Positions 18,575-28,178 of a stretch of 64,000 nucleotides of DNA are shown here, piece after piece. The DNA comes from Dysgonomonas sp. 216. Its GTDB lineage: Bacteria; Bacteroidota; Bacteroidia; Bacteroidales; Dysgonomonadaceae. Positions within the stretch are counted from its first letter, which is position 1; each line of letters begins with the position of its first letter. Location of the stretch: assembly GCF_010501065.1 (NCBI RefSeq), contig NZ_QVMM01000020.1, positions 1 to 64,000 on the forward strand, in the 5' to 3' direction. The translations under genes and the position numbers were made by a program. The notes beneath the pieces were generated by a model. The model ran no database searches and was not told the DNA's origin. It was given only the letters and a program-made list of their open reading frames with translations.

Positions 18575-19222
18575 CTAATCCACGTCTTTGAGTGTAGGAA
18601 GCTTTAACTGAAATTTTGTTGCCAGAATGCGAACAATGAATACGGATATTGCTGTTATAATTTCGCAAACATTTAGTGTTACGCCAAAGTATATAAGTGT
18701 GCAGAATATAATACCACCAATAATGCACGCAACAGCATACAATTCTTGCGTAAAAATAATAGGAACTTCGTTTATAAGTATATCTCGTATAATTCCGCCA
18801 AAAATACCAGTTATAGTACCCATCAGAACTATAATCCATACGGGATGATTCAATTCCATTGCTTTTTCAACGCCCACTACAACAAATAAGCCCAACCCGA
18901 TACTATCGAACCAGAAGAATGTATTGTTGAGGTGTACCAAATATTTTTTGAATAGAATAACAAAAAATAATGCCAGTACCGTACACCAAAGATATACACT
19001 CGATAGCATCCAGAACGGTGTGACTCCCAATAATAGATCGCGTAAAGTACCACCACCTATTGCGGTAACATAACCAACAACCAAAGCACCAAACCAATCG
19101 AACTGTTTTGCCGAAGCCAAACGTATACCGCTTATTGCAAATGCAAATGTTCCTGCAAATTCTATAATGTCGACAAATTCTATATCGTTAAAGAAACTGA
19201 AGAAATCAAGAAAGAAATCCAT
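18575..19222 (-). CDS. UPF0126/TRIC family membrane protein
   Basis: A 215-residue protein with about seven membrane helices in two related halves, each with a glycine-rich motif: GTFAFAISGIRLASAK and YVTAIGGGTLRDLLLG in the first, then a second copy ending GTITGIFGGIIRDIL. Prokaryotic members of this family form trimeric potassium-permeable channels similar to TRIC. The gene lies 41 bases downstream of mnmA on the same strand and is probably cotranscribed with it. Confidence 0.88.
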   Translation of the reverse strand: MDFFLDFFSFFNDIEFVDIIEFAGTFAFAISGIRLASAKQFDWFGALVVGYVTAIGGGTLRDLLLGVTPFWMLSSVYLWCTVLALFFVILFKKYLVHLNNTFFWFDSIGLGLFVVVGVEKAMELNHPVWIIVLMGTITGIFGGIIRDILINEVPIIFTQELYAVACIIGGIIFCTLIYFGVTLNVCEIITAISVFIVRILATKFQLKLPTLKDVD

Positions 19223-19263
19223 AACCCAATGCTTTGATTATATATTTCGAAAAACAAAATCAA

Positions 19264-20343
19264 TTATTCACTTGCTTCGTTAGCAATCATTCCGCTGCCT
19301 ATGCATAGCTGCGACTCGGAATCGTATACAACCCCGAATTGTCCTGCTGCTATACCTTGTATTTTGTCGTCGGAATGAATTCGGTATAAATCGCCTATTT
19401 TCTCTATCCGCCCTGTTGTAAATTCGGGCGTATGGCGTACTTTAAAGGTTACATCTCTTGTTCCCGAAAAATCGCCCCATATATCTTGTGTAATAAAAGA
19501 GAATCCGGCAAGGTCTACAATTTTTCCGTATTGGGTTTCGGGGTCGTATCCGTTCGATACGTATACGATGTTTCGTTTAATATCTTTTTTTATAACAAAC
19601 CACGGACCTCCGCTAAGCCCTAAGCCTTTACGCTGTCCAATAGTATGAAACCAGTAACCTTTATGTTTTCCTATTACTTTGCCGGTTTCCAGTTCCACTA
19701 TTTTGCCGGGGCGTTCGCCCAGATATCTGCCAATGAAATCGTTGTAGTTTATTTTTCCGAGAAAACAAATGCCCTGACTGTCTTTACGTTGTGCCGAGGG
19801 TAACTTTTGCTCGGCGGCAATAGTCCGTACTTCGCTTTTCAACAGGTTTCCGATAGGAAACATAAGTTTCGATATTTGCATATAGCTTATTTGCCCCAAA
19901 AAATATGTTTGGTCTTTTACCATATCTTTGGCAGTCGATAGCCATGTTTGGCCGTCTATATCGGTAGTTGTAGCATAGTGACCTGTTGCTATTTTATCGA
20001 ATTCGTGTCCCCATTTTTGTTCAAAGCAACCAAACTTTATCAGTTTGTTACACATCATGTCGGGATTTGGAGTTAATCCCCTCTTGACTGCATCTATTGT
20101 GTAACTTACAACGTTTTCCCAATATTCTTCGTGTAAAGAAACGATTTCGAATTTGCAGCCGTATTTTTTTGCTATATATGTTGTTATTTCAATGTCTTCT
20201 TCCGATGGGCAATCAATATACCCATCTTTATCTTCCATCCCTATCCGGATGTAAAATATTGTAGGGTCGTATCCTTGTTCTTTTAGTTGATGTACCACAA
20301 CCGAGCTATCGACACCTCCCGATACAAGAGCAGCTATTTTCAT
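19264..20343 (-). CDS. mnmA: tRNA-specific 2-thiouridylase MnmA
   Basis: MnmA adds sulfur to U34 of tRNA-Lys, -Glu and -Gln. The 359-residue protein has the PP-loop SGGVDSS at residues 8-14, the catalytic Cys98 in [15 protein letters not shown], and the second Cys193 in [24 protein letters not shown] lies in the central domain. Bacteroidota often encode two MnmA-like proteins; this window shows only one. It sits in a likely operon with the outer-membrane protein gene upstream (26-base gap) and the TRIC gene downstream. Confidence 0.93.
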   Translation of the reverse strand: MKIAALVSGGVDSSVVVHQLKEQGYDPTIFYIRIGMEDKDGYIDCPSEEDIEITTYIAKKYGCKFEIVSLHEEYWENVVSYTIDAVKRGLTPNPDMMCNKLIKFGCFEQKWGHEFDKIATGHYATTTDIDGQTWLSTAKDMVKDQTYFLGQISYMQISKLMFPIGNLLKSEVRTIAAEQKLPSAQRKDSQGICFLGKINYNDFIGRYLGERPGKIVELETGKVIGKHKGYWFHTIGQRKGLGLSGGPWFVIKKDIKRNIVYVSNGYDPETQYGKIVDLAGFSFITQDIWGDFSGTRDVTFKVRHTPEFTTGRIEKIGDLYRIHSDDKIQGIAAGQFGVVYDSESQLCIGSGMIANEASE

Positions 20344-20369
20344 AAATTTAATGTCCTTTCAAGTCTAAA

Positions 20370-20873
20370 TTACCAAATCTGGGTTTTTGCAAACGATTTA
20401 AATATGCCCATTCCCAAAGATATTCCGGCTCGTACAAAAAACTGATTTCGTCCGTTTATTACATCAAAATCGTATCCGGCTTTCACAAAAAAGAACTTAT
20501 AATCGGCATATAAGTTGGGTGTTATTAATATACCGTCTTTGCTTCTTCTTCTGAAATCGAACAGGTAACCACCATCGACACTAAGTAATAGAGTTACTTT
20601 GCTGGTGCTGAAAAAACGTTCTCCGAAAAACGTTGTAAACTGTACGGGCTTTATGTTTAAACCGCTCATTTTTGCACCGCCCGGTGTGGAATATTCCAAC
20701 CCTGACGAAATATATGCGTTCAGCTTGTTTTTTTTGTGGTATGCCGGAAACGAAAGGTTAGTAACAAACTGCCCGTCACTGTCCGGTGTGTATTGTCCTG
20801 CAAATCCTAAAAACTGACTATAACAAAACAACGGAAATACCCACAAAATGAATAAAAACTTTAAACGTCCCAT
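20370..20873 (-). CDS. Small outer-membrane beta-barrel protein, function unknown
   Basis: The predicted 167-residue protein begins with a signal peptide (MGRLKFLFILWVFPLFCYSQ), followed by alternating hydrophobic strands rich in Tyr, Phe and Gly. Examples are TPDSDGQFVTNLSF, LYADYKFFFVKAGYDF and NQFFVRAGISLGMGIF. This suggests an eight-stranded or similar barrel. Its length and pattern recall the TraO-type proteins of Bacteroides conjugative transposons, but no other transfer gene is near, so I do not name it. The ATG at 20873 is preferred because it begins the signal peptide; TATCTTTG (complement of 20916-20923) may be the -7 element. Confidence 0.65.
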   Translation of the reverse strand: MGRLKFLFILWVFPLFCYSQFLGFAGQYTPDSDGQFVTNLSFPAYHKKNKLNAYISSGLEYSTPGGAKMSGLNIKPVQFTTFFGERFFSTSKVTLLLSVDGGYLFDFRRRSKDGILITPNLYADYKFFFVKAGYDFDVINGRNQFFVRAGISLGMGIFKSFAKTQIW

Positions 20874-20960
20874 TTTATATTTTTTCTTGAGAATGATTAC
20901 CTGATTTTCCGCAGGCAAAGATATTCAAATTATGGGTAACCTTTAATATCTAATTCTTTA

Positions 20961-20988
20961 AAAAACTGACAAACCTGACAGTTTTTTT
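20961..20988. repeat. CTGACA-N3-CTGACA repeat, copy a
   Basis: Contains CTGACAAACCTGACAG (20966-20981) flanked by A- and T-runs, so it could also fold as a short hairpin (AAAAACTG with CAGTTTTT). It is one of four intergenic copies in the window. Confidence 0.6.
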
Positions 20989-21067
20989 ATTATGCAATAT
21001 TTTATGACTATTCTACTTGTGTATAATTTTAGCCTTGCCTTAATACTGCCCAACACATGTTTGTCAT

Positions 21068-21092
21068 AAAACCTGACACTTCTGACAGTTTG
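21068..21092. repeat. CTGACA-N3-CTGACA repeat, copy b
   Basis: AAACCTGACACTTCTGACAG followed by TTT, just beyond the end of the ion channel gene. It has the same two CTGACA boxes with a 9-base period as copies a, c and d. Confidence 0.6.
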
Positions 21093-21113
21093 AACGTTTT
21101 TTTTATGGTTTAC

Positions 21114-21941
21114 TCAACTACCCGAGTTTATCTTGGCTTTGTTTTCTTCCATTATTACCTGATAGTTGTTTACAATTGCACCTACTACTAAGTTTAACAG
21201 TAAGAATGCGGCTAAAATAAACCACAGTACATGAAAACTTGTAATAATAATAGGAGGGGTGTTAACCAGTTTATACTCGTAAGCTTTTACCAAATTATAG
21301 CGCAAGTCGGTCCAGTCTTCGCCTGTTAAAGCCCTGAACAAAGTAAACATCGATTCGGCCAATGTTCCGTATGGGTCGGGCGAGCATTCGGGGCTGTTGG
21401 GTGCTACTGCCATTAATCGTTCGTAACGGCTTGCTGCATCTTTGTCGAGGTTTTCGACAGAGGGCATGCGGAACAATGTAGTACCTATAATTGCAAATAG
21501 ATACAGAAATATAAAGAAGAACACTCCGTTGTAAAACAGTGCACTGAACGATTTGGAAAGTACGGCTATAATAAGCTTAATTTCGCTCGAAGTACGTAAT
21601 AAACGTAATACTCTGAATATCCGCAGAATACGTACAACCATTATAGTGGAACTACCTTCAAATAAATCTTCGGGTATGTAACTGATAAGCACAAGAAAAA
21701 GATCGAAGTTGTTCCATCCCGATTTGAAAAACGATTTGATATCTTGACGGGCAATAAAACGGAGAACGATTTCGATAGTAAAAATACACAGAATAATATT
21801 CTGAATAAATTTTATTGTAGTATTGTGGGTGTATGTTTCGACTCCTATTAGAAATGAATTGATGAGGATAACGCCTACAATTATCAGTTCGAACCACTTT
21901 TTTGCAATAATGTTTCGAGAAAAATCTTTAAATTTCGACAT
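21114..21941 (-). CDS. Voltage-gated-type cation channel with a TGEDW pore
   Basis: A 275-residue single-domain six-helix ion channel of the NaChBac/Cav superfamily. S1 to S3 lie near residues 16-93. S4 carries five arginines at every third position: R104, R107, R110, R113 and R116. S5 is near 136-157, a pore loop at 195-212 and S6 at 233-262. The pore loop reads FRALTGEDWTD (202-212); TGEDW resembles domain II of eukaryotic calcium channels more than the TLESW of NaChBac. The S5-pore turret (about 158-194) is long. Ion selectivity cannot be decided from sequence. No coiled-coil tail follows S6. Confidence 0.88.
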   Translation of the reverse strand: MSKFKDFSRNIIAKKWFELIIVGVILINSFLIGVETYTHNTTIKFIQNIILCIFTIEIVLRFIARQDIKSFFKSGWNNFDLFLVLISYIPEDLFEGSSTIMVVRILRIFRVLRLLRTSSEIKLIIAVLSKSFSALFYNGVFFFIFLYLFAIIGTTLFRMPSVENLDKDAASRYERLMAVAPNSPECSPDPYGTLAESMFTLFRALTGEDWTDLRYNLVKAYEYKLVNTPPIIITSFHVLWFILAAFLLLNLVVGAIVNNYQVIMEENKAKINSGS

Positions 21942-22110
21942 ATTGTTTTGTGTTGGTTTGGTTAATTATTTAATTGTTTTCTGTTTCAAGTTAAATATTT
22001 ATTCCTGTTTTTTTGCACAAAATAATGCATGTTCCTGTAAGGAGCATAATAAGAGGCTGAACAAAAAAAGGATGGACAAAGATACATATTTAGCTTCTAG
22101 TTACAAACCA

Positions 22111-22140
22111 CAAAACCTGACATATCTGACAAGTTTTATT
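22111..22140. repeat. CTGACA-N3-CTGACA repeat, copy c
   Basis: CCTGACATATCTGACAAG (22116-22133) with an A-rich left and T-rich right flank, between the channel gene and the MATE gene. Confidence 0.6.
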
Positions 22141-22211
22141 ATTTCGGCACTCCTTCTTTTTCTTTGCAGTTACTCTTGTATACTTCCCTGATGTATAGAT
22201 AAATCTAACTT

Positions 22212-23537
22212 TTATACTTCCTTGGCTTGCCAGTTTCCCTTTTTCAAATAAATATAGGATAAAATAAGCAGGGGACCCCAGTAAAAATATTCGACAGTCC
22301 AGCAAACCGCAACCGACGATTGATAATAGATAACAATAACAAACATTGATGTTACATAAGCAGCCATTGTTATCATCTCCAGAATGAGGGCCATACGTGT
22401 ATTTCCTGTTCCTGAAATAGCATTGAATGCTACCGTGCTAAAACTGCATATGGGCAGCGCTGCTATTATAACCAACAATGGGGCAACAGCTTCCTGCACA
22501 AGCGATATACTTTTGTCCGAAGCCAGTAACGATATCCAGAATTGGGGTGCTATAGCCACAACAACTCCCATTGCTACAACTATAATCATATTCAAAAAAC
22601 CAATCCGCTTTATTAAGGGTATAACTGTATTTAAGTTTCCTGCCCCCATGGTGTTACCTACCAATGTATTTGCTGTTGTAGCAAGTGCATTCATGGGTAT
22701 GAAGAACACCATGTAGAAGCTACGCACAATATTGGTTATAGCTAAGGCTCTTTCGCCATGATTTTCTATTGCCAGAAAAAAGATAAACCATGTTGACATG
22801 GAAACCAGATATTGCACCATTGTAAAAACAGATATGTTCAGTATACGGCGAATTACGTCGAAATTGAATTTAGGTTTTGCAAATCCGTATTTTTTAAGGT
22901 TTACTCTTTTGTAAGTATATATAACGAAAAACAAAACTGATGCTAATTCTGACAGAACTGAAGCCATTCCTGCTCCGGCAATACCCAATTCGGGGCAACC
23001 AAGTTTTCCGAAAATGAGAGCGTAGTCGCCTATAATATTTACAATAGCCATAACTACAGCATTGAGGGTAAGCACCGATGTGCGGGCAATTCCCACATAA
23101 AATGCACGAAACATAACGTTTATAAACGAGAAAAAGAACCCGAAAGAACGCCATTCAAGATAATCGGATGCAGCGGTATATACCGCAGGCGATTTGATTA
23201 GTGACGAAAGCAACGACTCCTGAAAAAAAGATGACAGGAAATATAATGCAAGTGCAAAAAATTGCAGGAATAGTATTCCTTGTATTACTATGCTTCCAAT
23301 TTGTCCGTATTCGCGTTCTCCGTTTCGGCGGCTTATCATTATTTGTCCGCCTATACTGAATCCGAATCCCAGCATAAAAAAAGCAATATAATAGATTCCG
23401 GCTAGTCCTGCGGCTCCAAATTCTACTTCGCCCACTCTTCCTAAAAATATGGTGTCGGTTATTTGTATAACATTTTGGGCTAATAATCCTAATACAATAG
23501 GAAAGCTAACTTTCCATATGTCTCTATATGAATACAT
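22212..23537 (-). CDS. MATE family efflux transporter
   Basis: A 441-residue inner-membrane protein with about 12 helices in two halves. The MATE pattern is visible at the N-terminus (FPIVLGLLAQNVIQITDTIF, then GRVGEVEFGAAGLAG) and again in the second half (NALATTANTLVGNTMGAGN). Such proteins export drugs or metabolites in exchange for sodium or protons. No regulator is adjacent and the substrate is unknown. The ATG at 23537 fits the usual short N-terminus. Confidence 0.9.
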   Translation of the reverse strand: MYSYRDIWKVSFPIVLGLLAQNVIQITDTIFLGRVGEVEFGAAGLAGIYYIAFFMLGFGFSIGGQIMISRRNGEREYGQIGSIVIQGILFLQFFALALYFLSSFFQESLLSSLIKSPAVYTAASDYLEWRSFGFFFSFINVMFRAFYVGIARTSVLTLNAVVMAIVNIIGDYALIFGKLGCPELGIAGAGMASVLSELASVLFFVIYTYKRVNLKKYGFAKPKFNFDVIRRILNISVFTMVQYLVSMSTWFIFFLAIENHGERALAITNIVRSFYMVFFIPMNALATTANTLVGNTMGAGNLNTVIPLIKRIGFLNMIIVVAMGVVVAIAPQFWISLLASDKSISLVQEAVAPLLVIIAALPICSFSTVAFNAISGTGNTRMALILEMITMAAYVTSMFVIVIYYQSSVAVCWTVEYFYWGPLLILSYIYLKKGNWQAKEV

Positions 23538-23595
23538 AAATGTAAATGATTTTGGTTTGTGTATGTTTTACCTCAACAAATACTAACGGGTAAAA

Positions 23596-24156
23596 CTAGT
23601 TGTAATTTGTAAGGATACTGTTTTTCCGAATTTCGCCTAAAAATGACTTTAGTTCGTATAATTCGTTAAGCGATCCGATGTACCTTCGCGGTAAAATAAA
23701 TGCTGCTTGTTGGGTATGGTAAAAATATAAAGCATTTCGGGTTTCATCTATTTTTATTATTTGATCCCAGACGACTGCAAATGTACTACTCTCATTTTGT
23801 ATCTGGATGCCTCTGTTGTTGATTAATATTTCGGCTTCTTTAAACTTGACTCGCTGCTTATAGTTTATTCTGCTTAAGAGATTAGCTAAAAGCTTTGAGC
23901 TAAATTTTATGATGAAATATACACCCCAAACAAAACCGCTAACAAATACGGCAATAAAAAGGAATAAGAATACTTTGAATCCGATTGTGTCGTATTTCAG
24001 CTCGGTATTTATTCCTGCAAGATAGATGAGTATGGTAAACAAAAATGCAGCCCCCCATATAAATAAGGGCTTTATCTTGAATTTGGTGCTATGATTTGCA
24101 CAAAATTCAGTATAATCGGCCATTGAGACTGATATTTGTTTTCCGAATTCGAACAT
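23596..24156 (-). CDS. YcxB-like membrane protein
   Basis: A 186-residue protein with two membrane helices (about residues 33-50 and 63-87), then a soluble C-terminal domain. That domain has the YcxB-like pattern: NNRGIQIQNESSTFAVVWDQ, IIKIDETRNALYFYHTQQAAFILPR as successive segments, where a W on a beta-strand precedes a conserved I/L-P-R. Function is unknown for the family. It lies 15 bases after panD, at the end of a probable panC-panD-ycxB unit. Confidence 0.7.
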   Translation of the reverse strand: MFEFGKQISVSMADYTEFCANHSTKFKIKPLFIWGAAFLFTILIYLAGINTELKYDTIGFKVFLFLFIAVFVSGFVWGVYFIIKFSSKLLANLLSRINYKQRVKFKEAEILINNRGIQIQNESSTFAVVWDQIIKIDETRNALYFYHTQQAAFILPRRYIGSLNELYELKSFLGEIRKNSILTNYN

Positions 24157-24171
24157 CCCAAGAACACAGTT

Positions 24172-24522
24172 TTATACTAGTTTGTTGGTTTTGGTATCGG
24201 GGAATACAACCCAGGGTTTAAAAGTTTTGGCTTCTTCAAAGTCGAGAATAGCGTACGATATAATAATTATAATGTCGCCCGGATGAGCTTTGCGTGCAGC
24301 GGCACCGTTCAAACAAATCATACCCGATCCTCGCTCGCCTTTTATTACATAGGTTTCGAGGCGTTCGCCGTTATTATTATTCACGATATACACTTTTTCA
24401 CCTTCAATAATATTGGCTGCGTCCATCAAATCTTCATCAATAGTAATACTTCCAATATAATTTAGGTTGGCTTCGGTTATTGTAACCCTGTGTATTTTCG
24501 ATTTTAAAACTTCAATTTTCAT
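24172..24522 (-). CDS. panD: Aspartate 1-decarboxylase
   Basis: PanD makes beta-alanine from aspartate for pantothenate and CoA synthesis. The 116-residue proenzyme has the self-cleavage site G24-S25 (NYIGSITID), which generates the pyruvoyl cofactor. [22 protein letters not shown] is split across the C-terminal part as expected. Length is normal. It is 65 bases downstream of panC on the same strand; both supply the same pathway. Confidence 0.96.
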   Translation of the reverse strand: MKIEVLKSKIHRVTITEANLNYIGSITIDEDLMDAANIIEGEKVYIVNNNNGERLETYVIKGERGSGMICLNGAAARKAHPGDIIIIISYAILDFEEAKTFKPWVVFPDTKTNKLV

Positions 24523-24587
24523 TTTTCTGACAATTTAGACTCTGATTATCGAGTCTTGTTCTTCTTTGAAAAACGTAATAATAAAAA

Positions 24588-25433
24588 TTAATTTGTTCTT
24601 TTGTATGTTATGTTGTCAATCAGCCTTACATTTCCACAAAAAACAGCAATACAGCCCACTATATAATCTGTACTGTTCCAGTCGGTTATTGGCTGCAAGG
24701 TGTTTCCGTCAACAATATCAAAATACTCAACTTCCAGATGCTTTGCATCATTTATACCTTCGGTTACATACTTTATTGTTTCTTCAATATTATGATCCGA
24801 CGAATATTTTAAGCTTTCGGACAATTGTTTATATATAATTGCAGCTTCAGCTCTTTCTTCGGCTGTAAGTCTTTCGTTCCGGCTGCTCATAGCCAAACCG
24901 CTTTGTTCGCGCATTATGGGCATTCCTACTATCTCTAATGGTAAATTCAATTGTTTTACCATTGTTCTTATTATAGCAAGCTGCTGAAAGTCTTTCTCGC
25001 CAAAATAGGCTTTATTGGGTTTAACAATATCAAAAAGCTTACTTACAACTTGAGCTACACCATTAAAATGACCGGGACGAAATTTTCCTTCCATTACTTT
25101 ATCCAGCATCCCGAAGTCGAACTTACGTGTATCGGGTTCGGGGTAGATTTCCTTTTCGGTAGGTGCAAATATAATATCTACTCCTACTTTTTCGAGAAGG
25201 CTTGCGTCTTGTTCAAGGGTACGTGGATATTTCTGAAAATCGTTTTTATCGTTAAATTGTGTCGGGTTTACAAATATGCTAACTACAGTAATATCGTTTT
25301 CTTCAATGCTTTTCTTTACCAACGATATATGTCCTTGATGCAATGCTCCCATTGTAGGAACAAAACCAATCGATAATTTTTTTATCGAATCGAGCCTGCT
25401 TTGTAAATCTACAATTGTACTAACAACAACCAT
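24588..25433 (-). CDS. panC: Pantothenate synthetase
   Basis: PanC joins pantoate and beta-alanine with ATP. The 281-residue protein carries [17 protein letters not shown] (about residues 23-39, with the HxGH motif), [10 protein letters not shown], and the KMSKS-like region [16 protein letters not shown]. Length is typical. panB is not in the window. panD follows directly, so beta-alanine production and its use are co-encoded. Confidence 0.96.
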   Translation of the reverse strand: MVVVSTIVDLQSRLDSIKKLSIGFVPTMGALHQGHISLVKKSIEENDITVVSIFVNPTQFNDKNDFQKYPRTLEQDASLLEKVGVDIIFAPTEKEIYPEPDTRKFDFGMLDKVMEGKFRPGHFNGVAQVVSKLFDIVKPNKAYFGEKDFQQLAIIRTMVKQLNLPLEIVGMPIMREQSGLAMSSRNERLTAEERAEAAIIYKQLSESLKYSSDHNIEETIKYVTEGINDAKHLEVEYFDIVDGNTLQPITDWNSTDYIVGCIAVFCGNVRLIDNITYKRTN

Positions 25434-25580
25434 TTTGCTATATTTTATGATCTTTTCTTAAAGATTGCTTAGAAAAAACATGCAAAGCAACTAAATAAAT
25501 ACGAAACACGAAAATAAAATGCTATAAATAAGCTGAAATAAAACCGGATTTAACCAACTGCAAACAGCACAAAATTGAAC

Positions 25581-26525
25581 TTAATATATATGGAAAAAAC
25601 TTGGACTTATAACAAATCCTATACGTAGCATGTGCCTGTAGCGTTTGTAGTCGAGTAAGTTTTCGCCATATCCATTATAATATTCAAGAAACAGATACTG
25701 ATTTTCGTTTTTAAACAGGCGTAACGAGTAATTGGCTGTGATATTGGCGTCGAAAAATCCTCCTCCTCTTTTTGTTATCAGCAGCCCGAAATTGTATTTG
25801 TTTTTATAATTGTAATCGGATGCTATGTGTCCCCATCCTTTATACCTGACAATGTTAGGGTTGTTTTCGCCATCAACTATGGGAATCCACATTTTAGATT
25901 GAACGGTCCAGAACCGGTTTATTTTAAATATACCCGAAAAACTTATTTTGTTCCAGCTTCTCGATTCGTCTTCGTCTCTACCGTTCGACTCATGTTCGAA
26001 TTGCATGGATACTGTTCCCAAAAATCTGTTTTTGTATGTTAAGGCTTTACCTACACCTATGGTAGGGTTATAATTTATATCGCCAAAGGGAAAAGATTTT
26101 TGATATACGTTCCAATAGGCTAATTGGGTATACGTAAGAATTAGATAAGTACGGAACGGTAGCACACTGTTTGTTAACCTTTGCGATACACTTATCTGGA
26201 ATTTTGCATCCGAATTGTAGCGGGTTGGTTCTTCGTTGAGGGCTGTACCGGTAACTATATAATTGTTTTTATATATCCCGAAGCTAGGTAAATTGTCAAA
26301 AACCTTGATAATACTATCTGCGTTATTTAGTACAGGTTCGTCTTGCCTGAAAACAGTAGTTAGAACATCCTGCGCCCTTCTCGAAAATTGAGAGTGCTTC
26401 GCCGAGTCGCCCCTGTGTATGTGTTTGGAGTTGTGTATGTGTATTGAGTCGGAATGTTGAGCAGCGAGCTGCAAGGTATAACTTGTAGCTAATGAAATGA
26501 AGAAAAAGGCCAGTGTTTTTTTCAT
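25581..26525 (-). CDS. pldA: Outer-membrane phospholipase A
   Basis: A 314-residue protein with a signal peptide (ending at AAQHSD) and a C-terminal beta-barrel. The OMPLA catalytic motif is clear: F-E-H-E-S-N-G-R-D, where the His and Ser form the active site, and the downstream SRSWNKISF supplies the Asn. The enzyme hydrolyses phospholipids that reach the outer leaflet of the outer membrane. The His-rich segment after the signal peptide (HSDSIHIHNSKHIHRG) is unusual and might bind metal. It lies 34 bases downstream of the cysteine-cluster gene. Confidence 0.88.
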   Translation of the reverse strand: MKKTLAFFFISLATSYTLQLAAQHSDSIHIHNSKHIHRGDSAKHSQFSRRAQDVLTTVFRQDEPVLNNADSIIKVFDNLPSFGIYKNNYIVTGTALNEEPTRYNSDAKFQISVSQRLTNSVLPFRTYLILTYTQLAYWNVYQKSFPFGDINYNPTIGVGKALTYKNRFLGTVSMQFEHESNGRDEDESRSWNKISFSGIFKINRFWTVQSKMWIPIVDGENNPNIVRYKGWGHIASDYNYKNKYNFGLLITKRGGGFFDANITANYSLRLFKNENQYLFLEYYNGYGENLLDYKRYRHMLRIGFVISPSFFHIY

Positions 26526-26559
26526 TTTTCAGATGACTAATATGTTGTTATAATATTGG

Positions 26560-27051
26560 TTACTTGTTTAATAATCCGGTTAAAACCTCGTATGCAACAG
26601 GGCATGTACTCGCATTTTTTACTGTCAGTTTATATATCTGACTGAACTTTTTTCGGTCGGTATGCGGATATTCCCTGCACGCTTTGGGTCTGGCTTCGTA
26701 TATCGAACAATAATTGTCGGGCATAAGAAAAGGGCAAGGCATTGTTTTAAATACATAATCGCCGTCTTCGTCCACCTGCAAATATTGCTCAACAAAAGTC
26801 GAAGGTTTCATCTTCACGGCTTTTGCCATTCGTTCAATATCCCTGTCGTATATGGCAGGACCTAGTGTGCGACAACAATTCGCACATTCCAAACAATCGA
26901 TTTTCTCGAATGCTTCGTTGTGTAAAATGTGCACAACCGTGTCCATTTTAGCTAAACGGCTTTTGTTCTTTTTGAAATATGACAAAAAAGAAGGCGTTGC
27001 TTTTTCTGTCATAAGTTTCAAATCGGCATACTTGTTAAATTTCCCTTTCAT
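26560..27051 (-). CDS. YkgJ-type cysteine cluster protein
   Basis: This 163-residue protein has the family's Cys pattern: CLECANCCR near residue 56, then CPFLMPDNYCSIYEARPKAC and REYPH. Members of this family (annotated as zinc- or iron-chelating) have no settled function. The start overlaps the 3' end of the asparaginase gene by 17 bases, implying translational coupling. Gene order is ansA, ykgJ-like, pldA. Confidence 0.85.
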   Translation of the reverse strand: MKGKFNKYADLKLMTEKATPSFLSYFKKNKSRLAKMDTVVHILHNEAFEKIDCLECANCCRTLGPAIYDRDIERMAKAVKMKPSTFVEQYLQVDEDGDYVFKTMPCPFLMPDNYCSIYEARPKACREYPHTDRKKFSQIYKLTVKNASTCPVAYEVLTGLLNK

Positions 27052-28087
27052 CTAAACGAGTTATTTCTCCTACTAAGGGTACCCGCATCCTTACTGTTAT
27101 TTCTTCCTTCGAATAACGATGCCCTATAAGGAACATCAGTTTTGTTATCGCGGCTTCAACTGTAAGGTCGAAACCACTTATTACTCCTGCTTTTAACAAT
27201 TCTCTTCCTGTTTCGTAGCGTTGCATTTCTACGCTTCCCTCGGCACATTGTGTTATATTAACTACTAAAAGTCCTCGTTTTACAGCATCCTTCAATGCGT
27301 CTATAAACCATGGTATTCTTGGTGCATTCCCCGATCCGTACGTTTCGAGAATTACAGCTTTCAAATTTTTCGTTTGTAGAACACTGTCGACTACTAATTT
27401 GTTTATTCCGGGGAAAAGTTTTAAAATAGCAATATGGCTATCCATCTGGTAATGAAACTTTACTTTTTTTTCAGGAAGGGGCAATATATTATTCCTGTCG
27501 TACCGGATATGTATTCCCGATTTTGCCAGATATGGATAATTATATGACCGGAAAGCATTAAAATTGTCGGCATTTGCTTTTGTTGTACGGTTACCTCTGA
27601 ACAGATAGTTCTGAAAAAATATACAAACTTCGGGAACTATGGGGCTGCCTGTTATATCTTTGTCGGCAGCTATTTCCATAGCTGTTATAAGATTTTCTTT
27701 AGCATCGGTACGTAGTTTACCAATCGGGAGCTGGGCTCCGGTAAGTACAACGGGCTTATTCAGGTTTTCGAGCATAAAACTCAGTGCCGAAGCCGTGAAC
27801 GCCATAGTGTCGGTTCCGTGTAGTATAACAAAACCGTCGTGCGAATGGTAATTGTCTTCAATTATTTTCACTAAATCTACCCAATGTTTAGTAGAAACAT
27901 CGGACGAGTCGATAACCGGATCGAAAACAATTGTATTTATGGTAAAATTCAAACGCTGCAATTCGGGTATGTGGCTTGTTAGATGACTGAAATTGAAAGC
28001 CTCTAACGAACCGGTTTCGCTATTTTCTACCATACCGATTGTACCTCCGGTATAAATTAACAGGATATTAGCGTTAGAATCTATCAT
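27035..28087 (-). CDS. ansA: Type I L-asparaginase
   Basis: The 350-residue enzyme hydrolyses asparagine to aspartate and ammonia. Both catalytic threonine motifs are present: LLIYTGGTIGMV at residues 9-20 and ILHGTDTMAFTASALSFM near residue 88. There is no signal peptide, so it is the cytoplasmic type. TATCTTTG (complement of 28105-28112) upstream could be its -7 box. It probably heads the operon ansA-ykgJ-pldA. Confidence 0.93.
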   Translation of the reverse strand: MIDSNANILLIYTGGTIGMVENSETGSLEAFNFSHLTSHIPELQRLNFTINTIVFDPVIDSSDVSTKHWVDLVKIIEDNYHSHDGFVILHGTDTMAFTASALSFMLENLNKPVVLTGAQLPIGKLRTDAKENLITAMEIAADKDITGSPIVPEVCIFFQNYLFRGNRTTKANADNFNAFRSYNYPYLAKSGIHIRYDRNNILPLPEKKVKFHYQMDSHIAILKLFPGINKLVVDSVLQTKNLKAVILETYGSGNAPRIPWFIDALKDAVKRGLLVVNITQCAEGSVEMQRYETGRELLKAGVISGFDLTVEAAITKLMFLIGHRYSKEEITVRMRVPLVGEITRLDEREI

Positions 28088-28178
28088 ATTGAAAACCTAA
28101 AACACAAAGATAGCGTATTAATTAGACTAACCTCCTTACAAATCGTCGTTTTTTTGACGAAAATATGTATATTTTACA

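Noticed and set aside
20370..20873. TraO of a conjugative transposon
   Set aside because: No other transfer, integrase or mobilisation gene lies nearby, and the gene is in an operon with mnmA. Only the size and barrel pattern agree.
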